51,924 bases of DNA from an uncultured Pelagibacteraceae bacterium (GTDB lineage: Bacteria > Pseudomonadota > Alphaproteobacteria > Pelagibacterales > Pelagibacteraceae). Position numbers and translations under genes: made by a program. The notes under the pieces were generated by a model. The model was not told the DNA's origin. It made no database searches and saw only the letters and a program-made list of their open reading frames with translations. How positions within the stretch are numbered: position 1 is the first letter of the stretch; each line of letters opens with the position of its first letter. The DNA is taken from contig CACHTB010000004.1 of the NCBI GenBank assembly GCA_902582735.1, forward strand, positions 1 through 51,924. The letters run 5' to 3'. This document shows positions 9,764 through 19,572 of this stretch, in pieces.

Positions 9764-12340
9764 ATGCAAAAAAACGAGGTACCTAAAGATTTAAATATCA
9801 AACCAATTTCAATGTATGATGAAATGAGTTCTTCATACTTGTCTTACGCAATGAGCGTTATAATTAGTAGAGCTCTGCCTGATGTAAGAGATGGTTTAAA
9901 ACCAGTACATAGAAGAATTTTGTATGCAATGCACAAAGGAGGTTTTGATTGGTCAAAACAATTTAGAAAATCTGCAAGAATAGTAGGAGATGTAATTGGT
10001 AAATATCATCCACATGGTGATCAAGCCGTATATGACGCTTTAGTCAGAATGGTTCAAGATTTTTCAATGAGCCTTCCATTAATTGATGGTCAAGGAAATT
10101 TTGGTTCCATTGATGGAGATCCACCAGCAGCTATGAGATATACAGAAACAAGATTAGCAAAAATAGCTCAATTTTTATTAGACGATATTGAAAAAGATAC
10201 AGTTTCATTCAAAAGTAATTATGATGAAACCGAACAAGAACCAAATGTTCTTCCTGCACAGTATCCAAATTTATTAGTAAATGGAGCAGGAGGAATTGCT
10301 GTTGGTATGGCAACAAGCATACCACCTCATAATTTAGGTGAAGTTGTAGATGCCACTTTGGCTTTAATCAAAAATAAGGACATAAAATTAAGTGAGTTGA
10401 TGAAACATGTTCCTGGCCCAGACTTTCCAACTGGTGGAATCATTATTGGCAAAGATATTATTAAACAAGGCTATAAATCTGGTCGAGGCTCTTTTAAAAT
10501 TAGAGGCGATATTAACATTGAACAAGCTAAAGGGGGTAGAGAAAGATTAGTAATAACCTCCATACCTTATCAAATAAATAAATCTGTTTTAAATGAAAGA
10601 ATAGCTGAATTAGTAAGAGAAAAAAAAATTGAGGGAATTAGAGATATAAGAGATGAGTCTAATAGAGAAGGAATTAGAGTTGCAATTGATTTAAGATCAA
10701 GTGTTGAACCTGAAACAATTAAAAGACAATTATATAAATATACATCCATTGAAAGTTCATTTGGTTTCAATACCTTGGCTATTGTAGATAACAAACCAAA
10801 GACTTGTAATTTAAAAGATTTTTTAGAAAATTTTTTAAAATTTAGAGAAGATGTAGTAATAAAAAAAACTAAATACGATCTTAAAAAAGCAGAAGATCGT
10901 GTTCATATTTTAATCGGATTATCTGTCAGTGTTGAAAATATAGATAAAGTAATAAAAATTATAAGACAATCCAAAAATCCTGAAGAGGCTAAAAGTTCTC
11001 TATTAAAAACAAAGTGGAGCATAAACAAGTCAGCAAAATTGATTAAATTAGTTGAAAATAAAAATTATAAAGGAACCTATAGTTTATCTAATGAGCAAGT
11101 TGTATCTATTCTTGAGTTAAGATTACAGAAACTTACCGCTTTAGGAATAAACGAAATAGAAGTAGAAATAAAAAAATTAGCTGAATTAATAACTCAATAT
11201 AAAAAAATTATTAATTCTAAAGTAGAGTTACTAAAAGTTATTAGTGCTGACTTGCAACAAATCAAAGATAAATTTTCTGAACCAAGAAGAACAAAAATAA
11301 TTGATGCTGTATTAAATTATGATATCGAAGAAACTATTCAAAAAGAGGCTGTTATCATAACAATTACTTTACAAGGATATATTAAACGTGGCGCATTAAG
11401 TAATGTAAAACAACAAAAAAGAGGTGGAAAAGGAAAAACAGGTATAAAAACTCGAGATGAAGACTCAGTTGTTCAAACCTTATCAGTCAATACTCATACC
11501 TCTGTTCTATTTTTCTCCACAGAGGGATTAGCATATAAAATTAAAGCTTGGAAGATACCTGAAGGATCTGCATCATCAAAAGGTAAATCTTTGTTTAATA
11601 TTCTACCACTTAAAAATCATCAATCTATTAGCTCAATTATGCCTTTTCCTGATGAAAATGTTGATACAAAAGGAATGCATATTATTTTTGCTACAGCCAA
11701 AGGAAAAATTAGAAAAAATAATTTAGAGGATTTTAGTTCTATTAATCAATCTGGTAAAATTGCTATGAAATTAGATAGTGATGACAAAATTATTGGCGTA
11801 AAAATTTGTAAAGATGATCAAGACATTATTTTAAGTACAAAGTTTGGAAAATGCATAAGATTTGAGTCGAAAAAACTAAGAGTATTTAAAGGCAGATCAT
11901 CTAAAGGCATTAAAGGTATAAATTTATCAGATAAAGACGTAATTGTATCATTATCTATAATTGATCATGATCAAAAAATTCCAAAAAAATCCTCAAAAGA
12001 AGGAGCATCAGAAGCTAAAGCTAAAGAAAAATTTATACTCTCAATTACAGAGAATGGTTACGGAAAAAGAACTTCTCATTATGATTTTAGAGTAACTAAT
12101 AGAGGTGGAAAAGGCATAATTGGGATTGTCAACTCTTCAAGAAATGGAAATGTATCATCATCATTCCCAGTTTTTGAAGGTGATCAAATATTAATATCAA
12201 CAGACAAAGGTAGAGTTATCAGAACTGCTGTTAAAGAGATCAGAGTAGCAGGAAGAAACACCCAAGGTGTTAGAATAATTAAACTTTCTGGTGATGAAAA
12301 AGTAGTTTCAGCTATTAAATTAGATGATAATTTAATTTAA
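9764..12340 (+). CDS. gyrA: DNA gyrase subunit A
   Basis: An 858-residue type II topoisomerase subunit that cleaves and religates DNA. The winged-helix domain carries [17 protein letters not shown] (quinolone-determining region) and the catalytic Tyr in [12 protein letters not shown]. The C-terminal beta-pinwheel contains the GyrA-box QKRGGKG, which marks gyrase rather than topoisomerase IV, plus a second RGGKG repeat. An Ala/Lys-rich stretch around residues 740-760 looks like a loop insertion in the pinwheel. The stop overlaps the coaD start by one base (12340). Confidence 0.97.
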   Translation: MQKNEVPKDLNIKPISMYDEMSSSYLSYAMSVIISRALPDVRDGLKPVHRRILYAMHKGGFDWSKQFRKSARIVGDVIGKYHPHGDQAVYDALVRMVQDFSMSLPLIDGQGNFGSIDGDPPAAMRYTETRLAKIAQFLLDDIEKDTVSFKSNYDETEQEPNVLPAQYPNLLVNGAGGIAVGMATSIPPHNLGEVVDATLALIKNKDIKLSELMKHVPGPDFPTGGIIIGKDIIKQGYKSGRGSFKIRGDINIEQAKGGRERLVITSIPYQINKSVLNERIAELVREKKIEGIRDIRDESNREGIRVAIDLRSSVEPETIKRQLYKYTSIESSFGFNTLAIVDNKPKTCNLKDFLENFLKFREDVVIKKTKYDLKKAEDRVHILIGLSVSVENIDKVIKIIRQSKNPEEAKSSLLKTKWSINKSAKLIKLVENKNYKGTYSLSNEQVVSILELRLQKLTALGINEIEVEIKKLAELITQYKKIINSKVELLKVISADLQQIKDKFSEPRRTKIIDAVLNYDIEETIQKEAVIITITLQGYIKRGALSNVKQQKRGGKGKTGIKTRDEDSVVQTLSVNTHTSVLFFSTEGLAYKIKAWKIPEGSASSKGKSLFNILPLKNHQSISSIMPFPDENVDTKGMHIIFATAKGKIRKNNLEDFSSINQSGKIAMKLDSDDKIIGVKICKDDQDIILSTKFGKCIRFESKKLRVFKGRSSKGIKGINLSDKDVIVSLSIIDHDQKIPKKSSKEGASEAKAKEKFILSITENGYGKRTSHYDFRVTNRGGKGIIGIVNSSRNGNVSSSFPVFEGDQILISTDKGRVIRTAVKEIRVAGRNTQGVRIIKLSGDEKVVSAIKLDDNLI

Positions 12341-12834
12341 TGAAAAATATTGCGATATATCCCGGTACTTTTGATCCTATAACCTTTGGTCATATAGATG
12401 TAATTAAAAAAGCTTTAAAATTTGTTGATAAAGTGGTTGTAGCAATTTCAGATGGAAACCAAAAAAATTTTTTGTTTCCAATCAATGAGAGAGTAGATAT
12501 TGTTAAGAAAGCTTTGTTCTCTGATCTTAAATTTACCAAAAAAAATATCGATGTCATTACATTTAATTCATTAACAACAGATTTGTGCAAAAAATATAAA
12601 TCAAATATTATTCTAAGAGGTCTTAGAGCTGTTTCAGATTTTGAATATGAGTTTCAATTAGCTGGAATGAATAGAAAACTTTACAATAAAATAGAAACAA
12701 TATTTTTAATGTCTGATGTTGAAAATCAAATTATTTCGTCAAGATTTGTAAAAGAAATTGCTCAACATAGTGGAGATTTAAAAAAATTTACAACTAAGAG
12801 TACAATCAAATCTTTAAAGGAGAAATATGCTTAA
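12340..12834 (+). CDS. coaD: Phosphopantetheine adenylyltransferase
   Basis: A 164-residue nucleotidyltransferase for the penultimate CoA step (4'-phosphopantetheine + ATP to dephospho-CoA). It shows the N-terminal PGTFDPITFGHIDVI with the (T/H)xGH motif, ILRGLRAVSDFEYEFQLAGMN, and the ISSRFVKEIA region near the C-terminus. Normal family length. It overlaps gyrA by 1 bp and the following cyclophilin by 8 bp. Confidence 0.97.
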   Translation: MKNIAIYPGTFDPITFGHIDVIKKALKFVDKVVVAISDGNQKNFLFPINERVDIVKKALFSDLKFTKKNIDVITFNSLTTDLCKKYKSNIILRGLRAVSDFEYEFQLAGMNRKLYNKIETIFLMSDVENQIISSRFVKEIAQHSGDLKKFTTKSTIKSLKEKYA

Positions 12835-13384
12835 ATATATAAATATATTAATTTTTATTTTATTAACTTTAACTTCAAAACTAAATGCAAAGGAGAATAT
12901 AATGATTTTAAAATTAAAAGATGGAGATGTAAAAATAGAAATGTTTCCAGACGTTGCCCCTAATCATGTAAAAAGAATTACTGAGTTAGCTAACAGCGGT
13001 AAATATGATAATGTAGTATTTCATAGAGTTATTGATGGCTTTATGGCACAAACAGGAGATGTAAAATTTGGAAATTCCTCATCTTCCGATTTTAATTTGC
13101 AAAGAGCAGGAATGGGTGGATCTGATTTACCTGATTTAAAACAAGAATTTAATGATTTGCCTCATGAACGTGGTACCGTTTCAATGGCAAGATCCTCTGA
13201 TCCAAATAGCGCTAACAGTCAATTTTTTATTTGTTTCGAGTCCGCGTCTTATTTAGATAGAAATTATACGGTCTTTGGAAAAGTCATAGAAGGAATGGAG
13301 TTTGTAGATAAAATTAAAAAAGGTGATGGTCCTAATGGATCAGTTTCCGAACCAGATAAAATAATTAGTTTTAAGTCTGAATAA
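12827..13384 (+). CDS. Peptidyl-prolyl cis-trans isomerase, cyclophilin type, exported
   Basis: A 185-residue cyclophilin. The first about 21 residues form a Sec signal peptide (hydrophobic ILIFILLTLTS ending LNA-KE), so the enzyme acts in the periplasm. The core has VVFHRVIDGFMAQTGD (catalytic Arg, Phe and Met of the active site), GTVSMARSSDPNSANSQFFI and YTVFGKVIEGMEFVD, all canonical. An internal Met at 12902 would give a cytoplasmic version without the signal; the overlap with coaD favours the longer form. It is followed 6 bp later by tgt, with no queA between. Confidence 0.93.
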   Translation: MLKYINILIFILLTLTSKLNAKENIMILKLKDGDVKIEMFPDVAPNHVKRITELANSGKYDNVVFHRVIDGFMAQTGDVKFGNSSSSDFNLQRAGMGGSDLPDLKQEFNDLPHERGTVSMARSSDPNSANSQFFICFESASYLDRNYTVFGKVIEGMEFVDKIKKGDGPNGSVSEPDKIISFKSE

Positions 13385-13390
13385 AAATGA

Positions 13391-14503
13391 ATGGCATTAA
13401 AAAAATTTAATTTTAATGTTAATCATACTGAAAACCATTCACGAGTAGGAGTTATTGAAACCCATAGAGGTAATATTAATACACCTGCTTTTATGCCAGT
13501 TGGTACACAGGCGACTGTAAAGGGCGCATTCATAAAAGATGTAGTTCAAACTGGAAGTGAAATAATACTGGGAAACACCTATCACCTGATGTTAAGACCA
13601 GGTGTTGATAGAATTTCAAGTGTTGGAGGTTTGCATGAATTTATGAATTGCAACCTTCCTATACTAACCGACTCTGGTGGATTTCAAGTAATGTCACTAT
13701 CAAAATTTAATAAAATCGATAGAGAGAAGGGTGCTATTTTTCAATCTCATATTGATGGTATCAAGTTTATTTTAAGCCCTGAGGAGAGTATTAGGGTTCA
13801 AAAGGGTCTCAACTCAGACATAGTAATGGTAATGGACGAGTGTCCAAAAAAAACCGATGATTTTAACAAAATTAAAAAATCAATGGATTTGTCAATGTAT
13901 TGGGCGAAAAGATCAAAAAATGCATTTGGCGACAATCCTCACAAAGGTTTATTTGGAATAGTTCAAGGCGGTTTGTTTAATGACTTAAGATTAAAATCAC
14001 TAGAGCAACTTATAGATATTGATTTTGATGGTTATGCGATGGGTGGTTTGGCTGTTGGAGAAACGCAGAAAGAAATGTTTGATGTATTGGATGGAGTTAA
14101 AGATTATTTACCAAAAGATAAACCTAGGTATCTTATGGGCGTTGGTACTCCTTCAGACATTATTGGCGCAGTTAAAAGAGGTATTGATATGTTTGATTGT
14201 GTATTACCAACACGATCTGGCAGAACTGGTTTGGCATTCACATGGAATGGGAGAATACAAATAAGAAATGCAAAATACCAAAATGATAATTCGCCTCTAG
14301 ATTTAAATGTTTCTAAATTTGACTTAAATAAATACTCAAAAAATTATTTGAATCACTTATTTAATACTAATGAAATGTTAGCGTCTATGCTATTAACTTT
14401 AAATAATATTAACTTTTATCAGGAGTTGATGAGCGAAATAAGAAAAAATATTAAAAATGGAACTTTTGAAGAATTTCACGATAAGTATATGAACATTCTG
14501 TAA
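13391..14503 (+). CDS. tgt: Queuine tRNA-ribosyltransferase, zinc ligands lost
   Basis: A 370-residue TIM-barrel enzyme that exchanges G34 for preQ1 in GUN-anticodon tRNAs. The substrate pocket is intact: D94 in LTDSGGFQ, D149 and C151 in VMDECPK, Q192 in GIVQGG, G219/L220 in GGLAVGE, and nucleophile D269 in FDCVLPTRSGR. The usual C-terminal zinc site CxCxxC-x25-H is replaced by V307, K309, L312 and N338, with the flanking NHLF and LLTLNN aligned and spacing exactly kept. So this is a Tgt without structural zinc ligands. It is the last protein gene of the ssb-tgt run. Confidence 0.95.
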   Translation: MALKKFNFNVNHTENHSRVGVIETHRGNINTPAFMPVGTQATVKGAFIKDVVQTGSEIILGNTYHLMLRPGVDRISSVGGLHEFMNCNLPILTDSGGFQVMSLSKFNKIDREKGAIFQSHIDGIKFILSPEESIRVQKGLNSDIVMVMDECPKKTDDFNKIKKSMDLSMYWAKRSKNAFGDNPHKGLFGIVQGGLFNDLRLKSLEQLIDIDFDGYAMGGLAVGETQKEMFDVLDGVKDYLPKDKPRYLMGVGTPSDIIGAVKRGIDMFDCVLPTRSGRTGLAFTWNGRIQIRNAKYQNDNSPLDLNVSKFDLNKYSKNYLNHLFNTNEMLASMLLTLNNINFYQELMSEIRKNIKNGTFEEFHDKYMNIL

Positions 14504-14551
14504 AAATTATCCATTGATAAATGAATAAAAATCAATATAAGGACCACCGTT

Positions 14552-14622
<71 letters not shown>

Positions 14623-14627
<5 letters not shown>

Positions 14628-14644
14628 ATTTTACGAAATTGGTG
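14623..14644. terminator. 9-bp perfect hairpin at the tRNA-Lys / M48 convergence
   Basis: CACCAATTT, loop TACG, then AAATTGGTG form a perfect 9-bp stem. The left arm contains the tRNA-Lys CCA end and the right arm is inside the 3' end of the M48 peptidase gene, whose stop codon lies at 14631-14633. It could act as a bidirectional terminator or as a 3'-end processing structure. There is no strong U tract, so Rho-independent function is uncertain. Confidence 0.45.
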
Positions 14645-15452
14645 GATACTCTAAAGTTACTTCATTTATCCAAGAGGTAATATTATTTATTCTGTTTGTT
14701 GAAGATGGATGAGTACTCATGAATTCTGGTGGTTCCTTACCTTTGTTAGCCTCTCTCATCCTTTCCCAAATATTTACAGTCTCTCTTATGTCATACCCGG
14801 ACAATGATGAAAATATTAAACCCAAGTAATCAGCTTCGCTTTCTTGTTTTCTATTAAAAGGATTCATAATTCCAATTTGAGATAACAAACCAACTGTATC
14901 CATTCCAGTTGTTCTATTCACATTGGACACGGCACCTTTAGTTGCAATATCTAAAATTCTAGTGCCTACATTCAATAGTGTTCCTCTGCTAGCTCTCTCA
15001 ACTGAATGCTTTGCAACAGCATGAGCTATTTCATGACCCATTACAGCAGCTAAGCCATTGTCATTTTTTGTTATATCAAGCATTCCAGTATAAACAGCGA
15101 TTTTCCCACCTGGCATACACCATGCATTTTTTACTTTTTTATTTTCTATTAAAATATACTCCCATCTAAAATTAACTGTTGGATCTGGTTGATTACTTCT
15201 CGCAAAATATTCAGTTATTGAATTTTCAATTTTTGCACCAATATTTTTTATTTTGTTTAAAGTTATAATATCTTTGCTAAGCTTTTCTTTTTCTTTTACC
15301 TTTTCATATAATTGTTCTGCTTGTGCATTAAGTTTTGCCTCAGGTATAAGTCTTAGCTGTTTTCTCTCAGTTATTGGAACACTTGAGCATGCATGAAGAC
15401 CAAAAGATGCACATCCACAGCCCATTAAATATATAAAATTTCTTCTATTCAC
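14631..15452 (-). CDS. M48-family metallopeptidase lipoprotein with Tat-like signal
   Basis: A 273-residue BepA/LoiP-like periplasmic zinc protease. The N-terminus MNRRNFIYLMGCGCASFGLH-AC has a twin-arginine-type motif (NRRNF) and a lipobox (LHAC), suggesting Tat export and lipidation. The catalytic HEIAHAVAKH lies about residues 142-151 and the third zinc ligand is in ESEADYLGL. Family members remove misfolded outer-membrane proteins or process them; the substrate is unknown here. It is convergent with tRNA-Lys, 3 bp from its CCA. Confidence 0.88.
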   Translation of the reverse strand: MNRRNFIYLMGCGCASFGLHACSSVPITERKQLRLIPEAKLNAQAEQLYEKVKEKEKLSKDIITLNKIKNIGAKIENSITEYFARSNQPDPTVNFRWEYILIENKKVKNAWCMPGGKIAVYTGMLDITKNDNGLAAVMGHEIAHAVAKHSVERASRGTLLNVGTRILDIATKGAVSNVNRTTGMDTVGLLSQIGIMNPFNRKQESEADYLGLIFSSLSGYDIRETVNIWERMREANKGKEPPEFMSTHPSSTNRINNITSWINEVTLEYPPIS

Positions 15453-15473
15453 TTTTGCTCACAATTATATTAG

Positions 15474-15572
15474 ATGTTACTAATAAACAACTATATGATA
15501 TTAAATAACAAAATTTTAGTTTTCTTATTTGTTCTTGCAGTTTCATTTGTAATTTACTCAAGTTATAATTAA
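15474..15572 (+). CDS. Possible 32-aa single-helix membrane protein
   Basis: A short ORF from ATG 15474 to TAA 15570-15572 encodes 32 residues with a continuous hydrophobic helix (ILVFLFVLAVSFVIY). It ends 3 bp before the DUF502 gene. It begins just upstream of the divergent M48 start, with no clear Shine-Dalgarno; a second ATG at 15495 would give 25 residues. It may be a real coupled small protein or a chance hydrophobic ORF in AT-rich leader DNA. Confidence 0.3.
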   Translation: MLLINNYMILNNKILVFLFVLAVSFVIYSSYN

Positions 15573-15575
15573 AAT

Positions 15576-16199
15576 ATGGCAAAATTTAAGAGAAAAAGCA
15601 TATCTATATTTGCTAAATTAAGAAATTATTTTATCACAGGGATAGTCGTATTAATTCCAATTGGTATAACACTTTATTTAACAAAATTTTTTATTTCAGT
15701 TTCTTCTAAACTAATACCTTATGAGCTAAATCCAAATACATATTTGCCATTTGCTATACCAGGCCTTGAAATTGTTCTTGCAATTATTTTTATAACTTTA
15801 GTTGGGAGTTTATCTTTATCATTTATAGGAAAAAAAATTTTACAATTCGTAAATGATTTATTTAAAAGAATTCCAATTCTTCGAACTATTTATTCAGCAA
15901 TAGGACAGATGACAGAGTCATTAGCCCCGAAAAAGGGAGATAGAAAAAGTGTGGTTTTAATTGAGTATCCTAGAAAAGGAAGTTGGGCAGTAGGATTTGC
16001 AACTAAAGATAATGAAGGAGAAATTTCAAAAAAGACAAACAAAAATCTTGTTAATGTATTTGTTCCGACCACACCAAATCCAACCAGTGGATTTTTATTA
16101 ATGTTTCCAAAAGATGAGGTTCTATATTTAGATATGAGTTTTGAGGAAGCGTCTAAATTTATTGTATCTGCAGGGACTTCAAACCCTCTAGCTAAATGA
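15576..16199 (+). CDS. DUF502 family membrane protein
   Basis: A 207-residue protein with two N-terminal membrane helices (residues about 17-38 and 57-80) and a soluble domain. The pattern FITGIVVLIPIGITLYLTKF, then RIPILRTIYSAIGQM and FVPTTPNPTSGFLLMFPKDE, is diagnostic of DUF502. The function of this family is not established. In alphaproteobacteria it is typically next to recG, as here: the two genes converge with an 8-bp overlap. Confidence 0.9.
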   Translation: MAKFKRKSISIFAKLRNYFITGIVVLIPIGITLYLTKFFISVSSKLIPYELNPNTYLPFAIPGLEIVLAIIFITLVGSLSLSFIGKKILQFVNDLFKRIPILRTIYSAIGQMTESLAPKKGDRKSVVLIEYPRKGSWAVGFATKDNEGEISKKTNKNLVNVFVPTTPNPTSGFLLMFPKDEVLYLDMSFEEASKFIVSAGTSNPLAK

Positions 16200-18234
16200 T
16201 ATCATTTAAAATTGAAGCACGGTCATAAAGTTTAAGTAATTTATAATACTCACCAATCTGTTTATCCTTTAACTCAATTTTTTTAACCTCTTTTTCAGCT
16301 AATATAAAAAGATCTTTGTGTAAAATAGGATCAGCTAATTTAAACTTTTTTAAACCACTTTGTTTAAATCCCAGGACATCTCCGTAACCTCTTAAAACCA
16401 TATCTTGTTCAGAAATTTCAAAACCATCATTTGAGCTTTTTAAAATATTTATCCTTTTTTTTGCATTTTCACTTAAATTTGACTTAAATATTAAAATACA
16501 TGTACTTTGTTTGCTACCTCTTCCAACTCTGCCTCTGAGTTGATGTAATTGTGATAATCCATATTTATTTGCATTTTCAATGATGATTACATTTGCATTT
16601 GGGAAATCAATTCCCACTTCAATAACAGTTGTTGACACCAATACATCAATTTTTTTATTTAAAAAATCATCAAGCACTTTATTTTTTTCATCTTTTTCCA
16701 TTGATCCATGAATTAGGCCAATTTTGTTTTTAAAAAATTTTTCTAAAAATTTACTCTTTTCAACAGCAGACTGATGATCCAGTTTCTGTGATTTTTCAAT
16801 AAGTGGGCAAACCCAAAATATCTGATTACCAGAGGAAATTTCTTTTTTACAAAATTTTATAATTTCATCTACTTTTGTTTCTAATTTACTATAAGTTGTT
16901 ATTGCTTTTCTATTTTTTGGTTTTTCTTTAATTAAAGTAACATCCATATCTCCATAAATTGTCATTATCATAGTACGAGGTATTGGGGTTGCAGACATAA
17001 CGAGTACATCACAATTATTACCACCTTTGTCGGACAATTCTTTTCTTTGTCTAACACCAAATTTATGTTGTTCATCGATAATAATTAAACCAAGATTTTT
17101 ATAATCTACTTTTTTTTGAAAAAGGGCATGTGTGCCAATGATCAATTTTATTTTATTTTGTTTTATATTTTCTAATGTACTTTTTTTTTGTTTATATTGA
17201 GTTTTTCCTGTTAATAGTTCTATTGATATATCTTTTCCAAATAAATCTGATGCAAAATTATAGTGTTGTTTAGCTAGTATTTCAGTAGGAACCATCAAAG
17301 CTACTTGAAAACCTGATTTTATAACATTTAATGCAGCAACTAATGCAATTATTGTTTTCCCTGATCCTACATCACCTTGAAGCAACCTAAACATTCTTTG
17401 TTTTGATTTGAGGTCATTATTTATTTCTTTAATTGCCTTTATTTGATCATTTGTAAGTATAAATTTGTATTTTTTTATATATTTTTGATAAAAATTTGGA
17501 TCAAAAATTTTTTCCTTTTTTTTTATCTTCTTAATTTTTTTTCTTATTTCAGATGAGATTAAAAAGTTTGAGATAATTTCATCAAAAATTAATCTTCTTA
17601 GGTAATCTGAGTTCTGAAGAGTTTCAATTTCCTCACTATGAATTTTTCTAATTGATTGATCCCAACTTACATTATTGAAATAATTTAAAATTTCTGCGTT
17701 ATGCCATTCTTTAAGTACAGGCATATTTTTAAATATGATTTCAATAGTTTTATTATATTTTGAAGCTGTGAGTCCCTCCGTCAAACTATAAGTATTTATA
17801 TCTTTTATATTTCCATCCTCTGTCTCTGACACTAATTTTGGATTAGTTATTTGATATTTACCCTTATAAAAACCTATTTTTCCATAAATAATTATTTCTT
17901 GATCCAGAGGAAGTATTTTTTTTATGTAGCCTTCAAAACTATTAAAGAAAATACAATCTATTTTCTTATCAGAAGATAAACAGCTAACCTTATTGGGCAA
18001 ATTTCTAATTCTAGGAAAATTATACTTTTTTGGGACTAGTTGTATTGATTGGGTTTTGCCTATTTGTAATTGATCAATGTTTACTGTTTTTGAAGTTTCT
18101 ATTTTTGAAATAGGTGCGTGCCATAATAGATCAAAAATATTTAATATTTTTTTTTTTAAAAATAATTGTGTAGTTTTTTTACCTATTCCTTTAATGCTAC
18201 TAATTTTTGATAAAAAATATTCATAATCCTGCAT
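16192..18234 (-). CDS. recG: ATP-dependent DNA helicase RecG
   Basis: A 680-residue branch-migration helicase that remodels stalled forks and Holliday junctions. It has an N-terminal wedge/OB domain, then SF2 motifs: LLQGDVGSGKTIIA (Walker A), IIDEQHKFGVRQR (DEQH box), MSATPIPRT (motif III), TTVIEVGIDFPNA and QLRGRVGRG (motifs V and VI). The TRG-like region near the C-terminus has VLRGYGDVLGFKQSG, specific to RecG. It is divergent from sdhE with only 24 bp between starts, so any promoters overlap or lie inside coding DNA. Confidence 0.97.
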   Translation of the reverse strand: MQDYEYFLSKISSIKGIGKKTTQLFLKKKILNIFDLLWHAPISKIETSKTVNIDQLQIGKTQSIQLVPKKYNFPRIRNLPNKVSCLSSDKKIDCIFFNSFEGYIKKILPLDQEIIIYGKIGFYKGKYQITNPKLVSETEDGNIKDINTYSLTEGLTASKYNKTIEIIFKNMPVLKEWHNAEILNYFNNVSWDQSIRKIHSEEIETLQNSDYLRRLIFDEIISNFLISSEIRKKIKKIKKKEKIFDPNFYQKYIKKYKFILTNDQIKAIKEINNDLKSKQRMFRLLQGDVGSGKTIIALVAALNVIKSGFQVALMVPTEILAKQHYNFASDLFGKDISIELLTGKTQYKQKKSTLENIKQNKIKLIIGTHALFQKKVDYKNLGLIIIDEQHKFGVRQRKELSDKGGNNCDVLVMSATPIPRTMIMTIYGDMDVTLIKEKPKNRKAITTYSKLETKVDEIIKFCKKEISSGNQIFWVCPLIEKSQKLDHQSAVEKSKFLEKFFKNKIGLIHGSMEKDEKNKVLDDFLNKKIDVLVSTTVIEVGIDFPNANVIIIENANKYGLSQLHQLRGRVGRGSKQSTCILIFKSNLSENAKKRINILKSSNDGFEISEQDMVLRGYGDVLGFKQSGLKKFKLADPILHKDLFILAEKEVKKIELKDKQIGEYYKLLKLYDRASILNDII

Positions 18235-18258
18235 AAAGTATATATAAATCTATATTAT

Positions 18259-18513
18259 ATGGATTCAAACAAGCAAAATCTTATTAATAAAATAAAATAT
18301 AGAGCTCAATATAGAGGCACTAAAGAAATGGACTTATTTGTTTACAAGTTTGTAAACGAAATTGTTGAAAATTTAAACTTAGAAGAATTAGAAGATTTGA
18401 ATAAATTAATTAATCTTGGCGATGAAGAGTTAATCAAAATTTCTGAGTCAAAAGATAACCAAAATTTATCCAAAGTCATAATAAAATTGCGAGAATTTAA
18501 AAAAAAATATTAA
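18259..18513 (+). CDS. sdhE: FAD assembly factor SdhE
   Basis: An 84-residue protein promoting covalent flavinylation of succinate dehydrogenase SdhA. The family's conserved KYRAQYRGTKEMD (RGxxEMD) is present near residues 13-25, followed by the helical bundle LNLEELEDLNKLINLGDEEL. It is divergent from recG, the usual alphaproteobacterial pairing. Its stop codon (18511-18513) is immediately adjacent to the CCA of the opposing tRNA-Ser, with no spacer at all. Confidence 0.9.
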   Translation: MDSNKQNLINKIKYRAQYRGTKEMDLFVYKFVNEIVENLNLEELEDLNKLINLGDEELIKISESKDNQNLSKVIIKLREFKKKY

Positions 18514-18603
18514 TGGCGGAGAGACTGGGATTCGAACCCAGGAAAGAGTTGCCCCTTTGCCGGTTTTCAAGACCGGTGCTTTCAACCGCTCAGCCATCTC
18601 TCC
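18514..18603 (-). tRNA. tRNA-Ser (UGA)
   Basis: A 90-nt class II tRNA on the minus strand with encoded CCA (18514-18516) and discriminator G. Acceptor GGAGAGA/TCTCTCC, anticodon loop CTTGAAA (anticodon TGA), a long variable arm, and T-loop TTCGAAT within CTGGG/CCCAG. It abuts sdhE convergently without a gap. Confidence 0.96.
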
Positions 18604-18691
18604 GTGAGCTAGGTTTTATAAGTATTAATATATATTTCAACAAGAAAATAGATAAGATATTAATCAAAATCTTTTTAATAATAATTTCATT

Positions 18692-19572
18692 ATGGATAAA
18701 AAAAATTTTAACCAAGGTTTATTTTTAAGTGCAGTTGGATCTTTCTGGTGGGGTTTTTTTGGAGTTTTATATTTTAAGTATATTTCTTTTGCAGGTCATA
18801 TAGAAGTTGTTGTTCATAGAAGTTTGTGGACTGCAGTTACACTTTTAGTAACAACAATCATTTTTTCAAAATGGAAGGTTTTTAAGGAAATCATATTTAA
18901 TAAAAAACAATTATTTATTCTATTTTTATCTGGGGTATTAATATTTTTAAATTGGGCAGTTTGGATTTATGCAGTTTCATCCAATCAAGTAATAAACGCA
19001 AGTTTTGGATATTTTATCATGCCGATATTAAGTGTTTTTTTAGGATATTTCTTTTTTAAAGAAAAATTAAATAAGAAAAGATTTGTTTCTATTTCTTTAG
19101 TTTTAGTCTCTATAGTTTATATCTTTCTGATTGACTTTAAATCTATACCATGGGTTGGAATATCGGTTGCTTTAAGTTGGGGTTTTTACAATCTACTCAG
19201 AAAAAAATATCAGTGTCTACAGATATAGGTTTATTCATAGAAAGTTTATTTATCCTGCCATTTATACTAATAGTTTTTTATTTTATTACTCAAAATAACG
19301 TTAATGATTTCTCATTATCAAATCCTATTTTAATGTTAATTCTTATGATGGCAGGTCCAATGACAGTGATTCCATTATTCTTATATGTAAGAGGCGTTGA
19401 ATTGTGTGGTCTTGGACCAACTGGTATGATTTTTTATATTACACCCTCATTACAATTTATTTTAGGGTATTTTTTGTTCAATGAGCCTTTCAATATTAAC
19501 CAGTTAGTTAGTTTTATTTTACTATGGATTGCTGTATTCATTTATCTTAAAGATTTATATGAAAATAACTAA
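18692..19572 (+). pseudogene. rarD: RarD-type EamA transporter, frameshifted at a 7-A run
   Basis: A ten-helix DMT-superfamily permease (RarD, chloramphenicol-sensitivity/EamA type) split over two frames. Frame one starts at ATG 18692 (FLSAVGSFWWGFFGVLYFKY, then HRSLWT) and hits TAG soon after 19207. The second half (GLFIESLFILPF ... GLGPTGMIFYITPSLQFILG) continues in the -1 frame to 19572. The join is the heptamer A-AAA-AAA at 19201-19207, read in phase as AG(A AAA AAA) T. A -1 slip, or one more A, restores the family-like sequence NLLRKKISVSTDIGLFIESL. It could be a genuine mutation, a sequencing error, or slippage-dependent expression. mltB overlaps its end by 14 bp. Confidence 0.85.

Noticed and set aside
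18513..18728. 71-aa plus-strand ORF
   Set aside because: It is the antisense of tRNA-Ser followed by spacer; no protein character.
19150..19572. Independent 140-aa gene
   Set aside because: It is the second half of rarD in the -1 frame; its first 20 or so codons overlap rarD frame one and have no family match.
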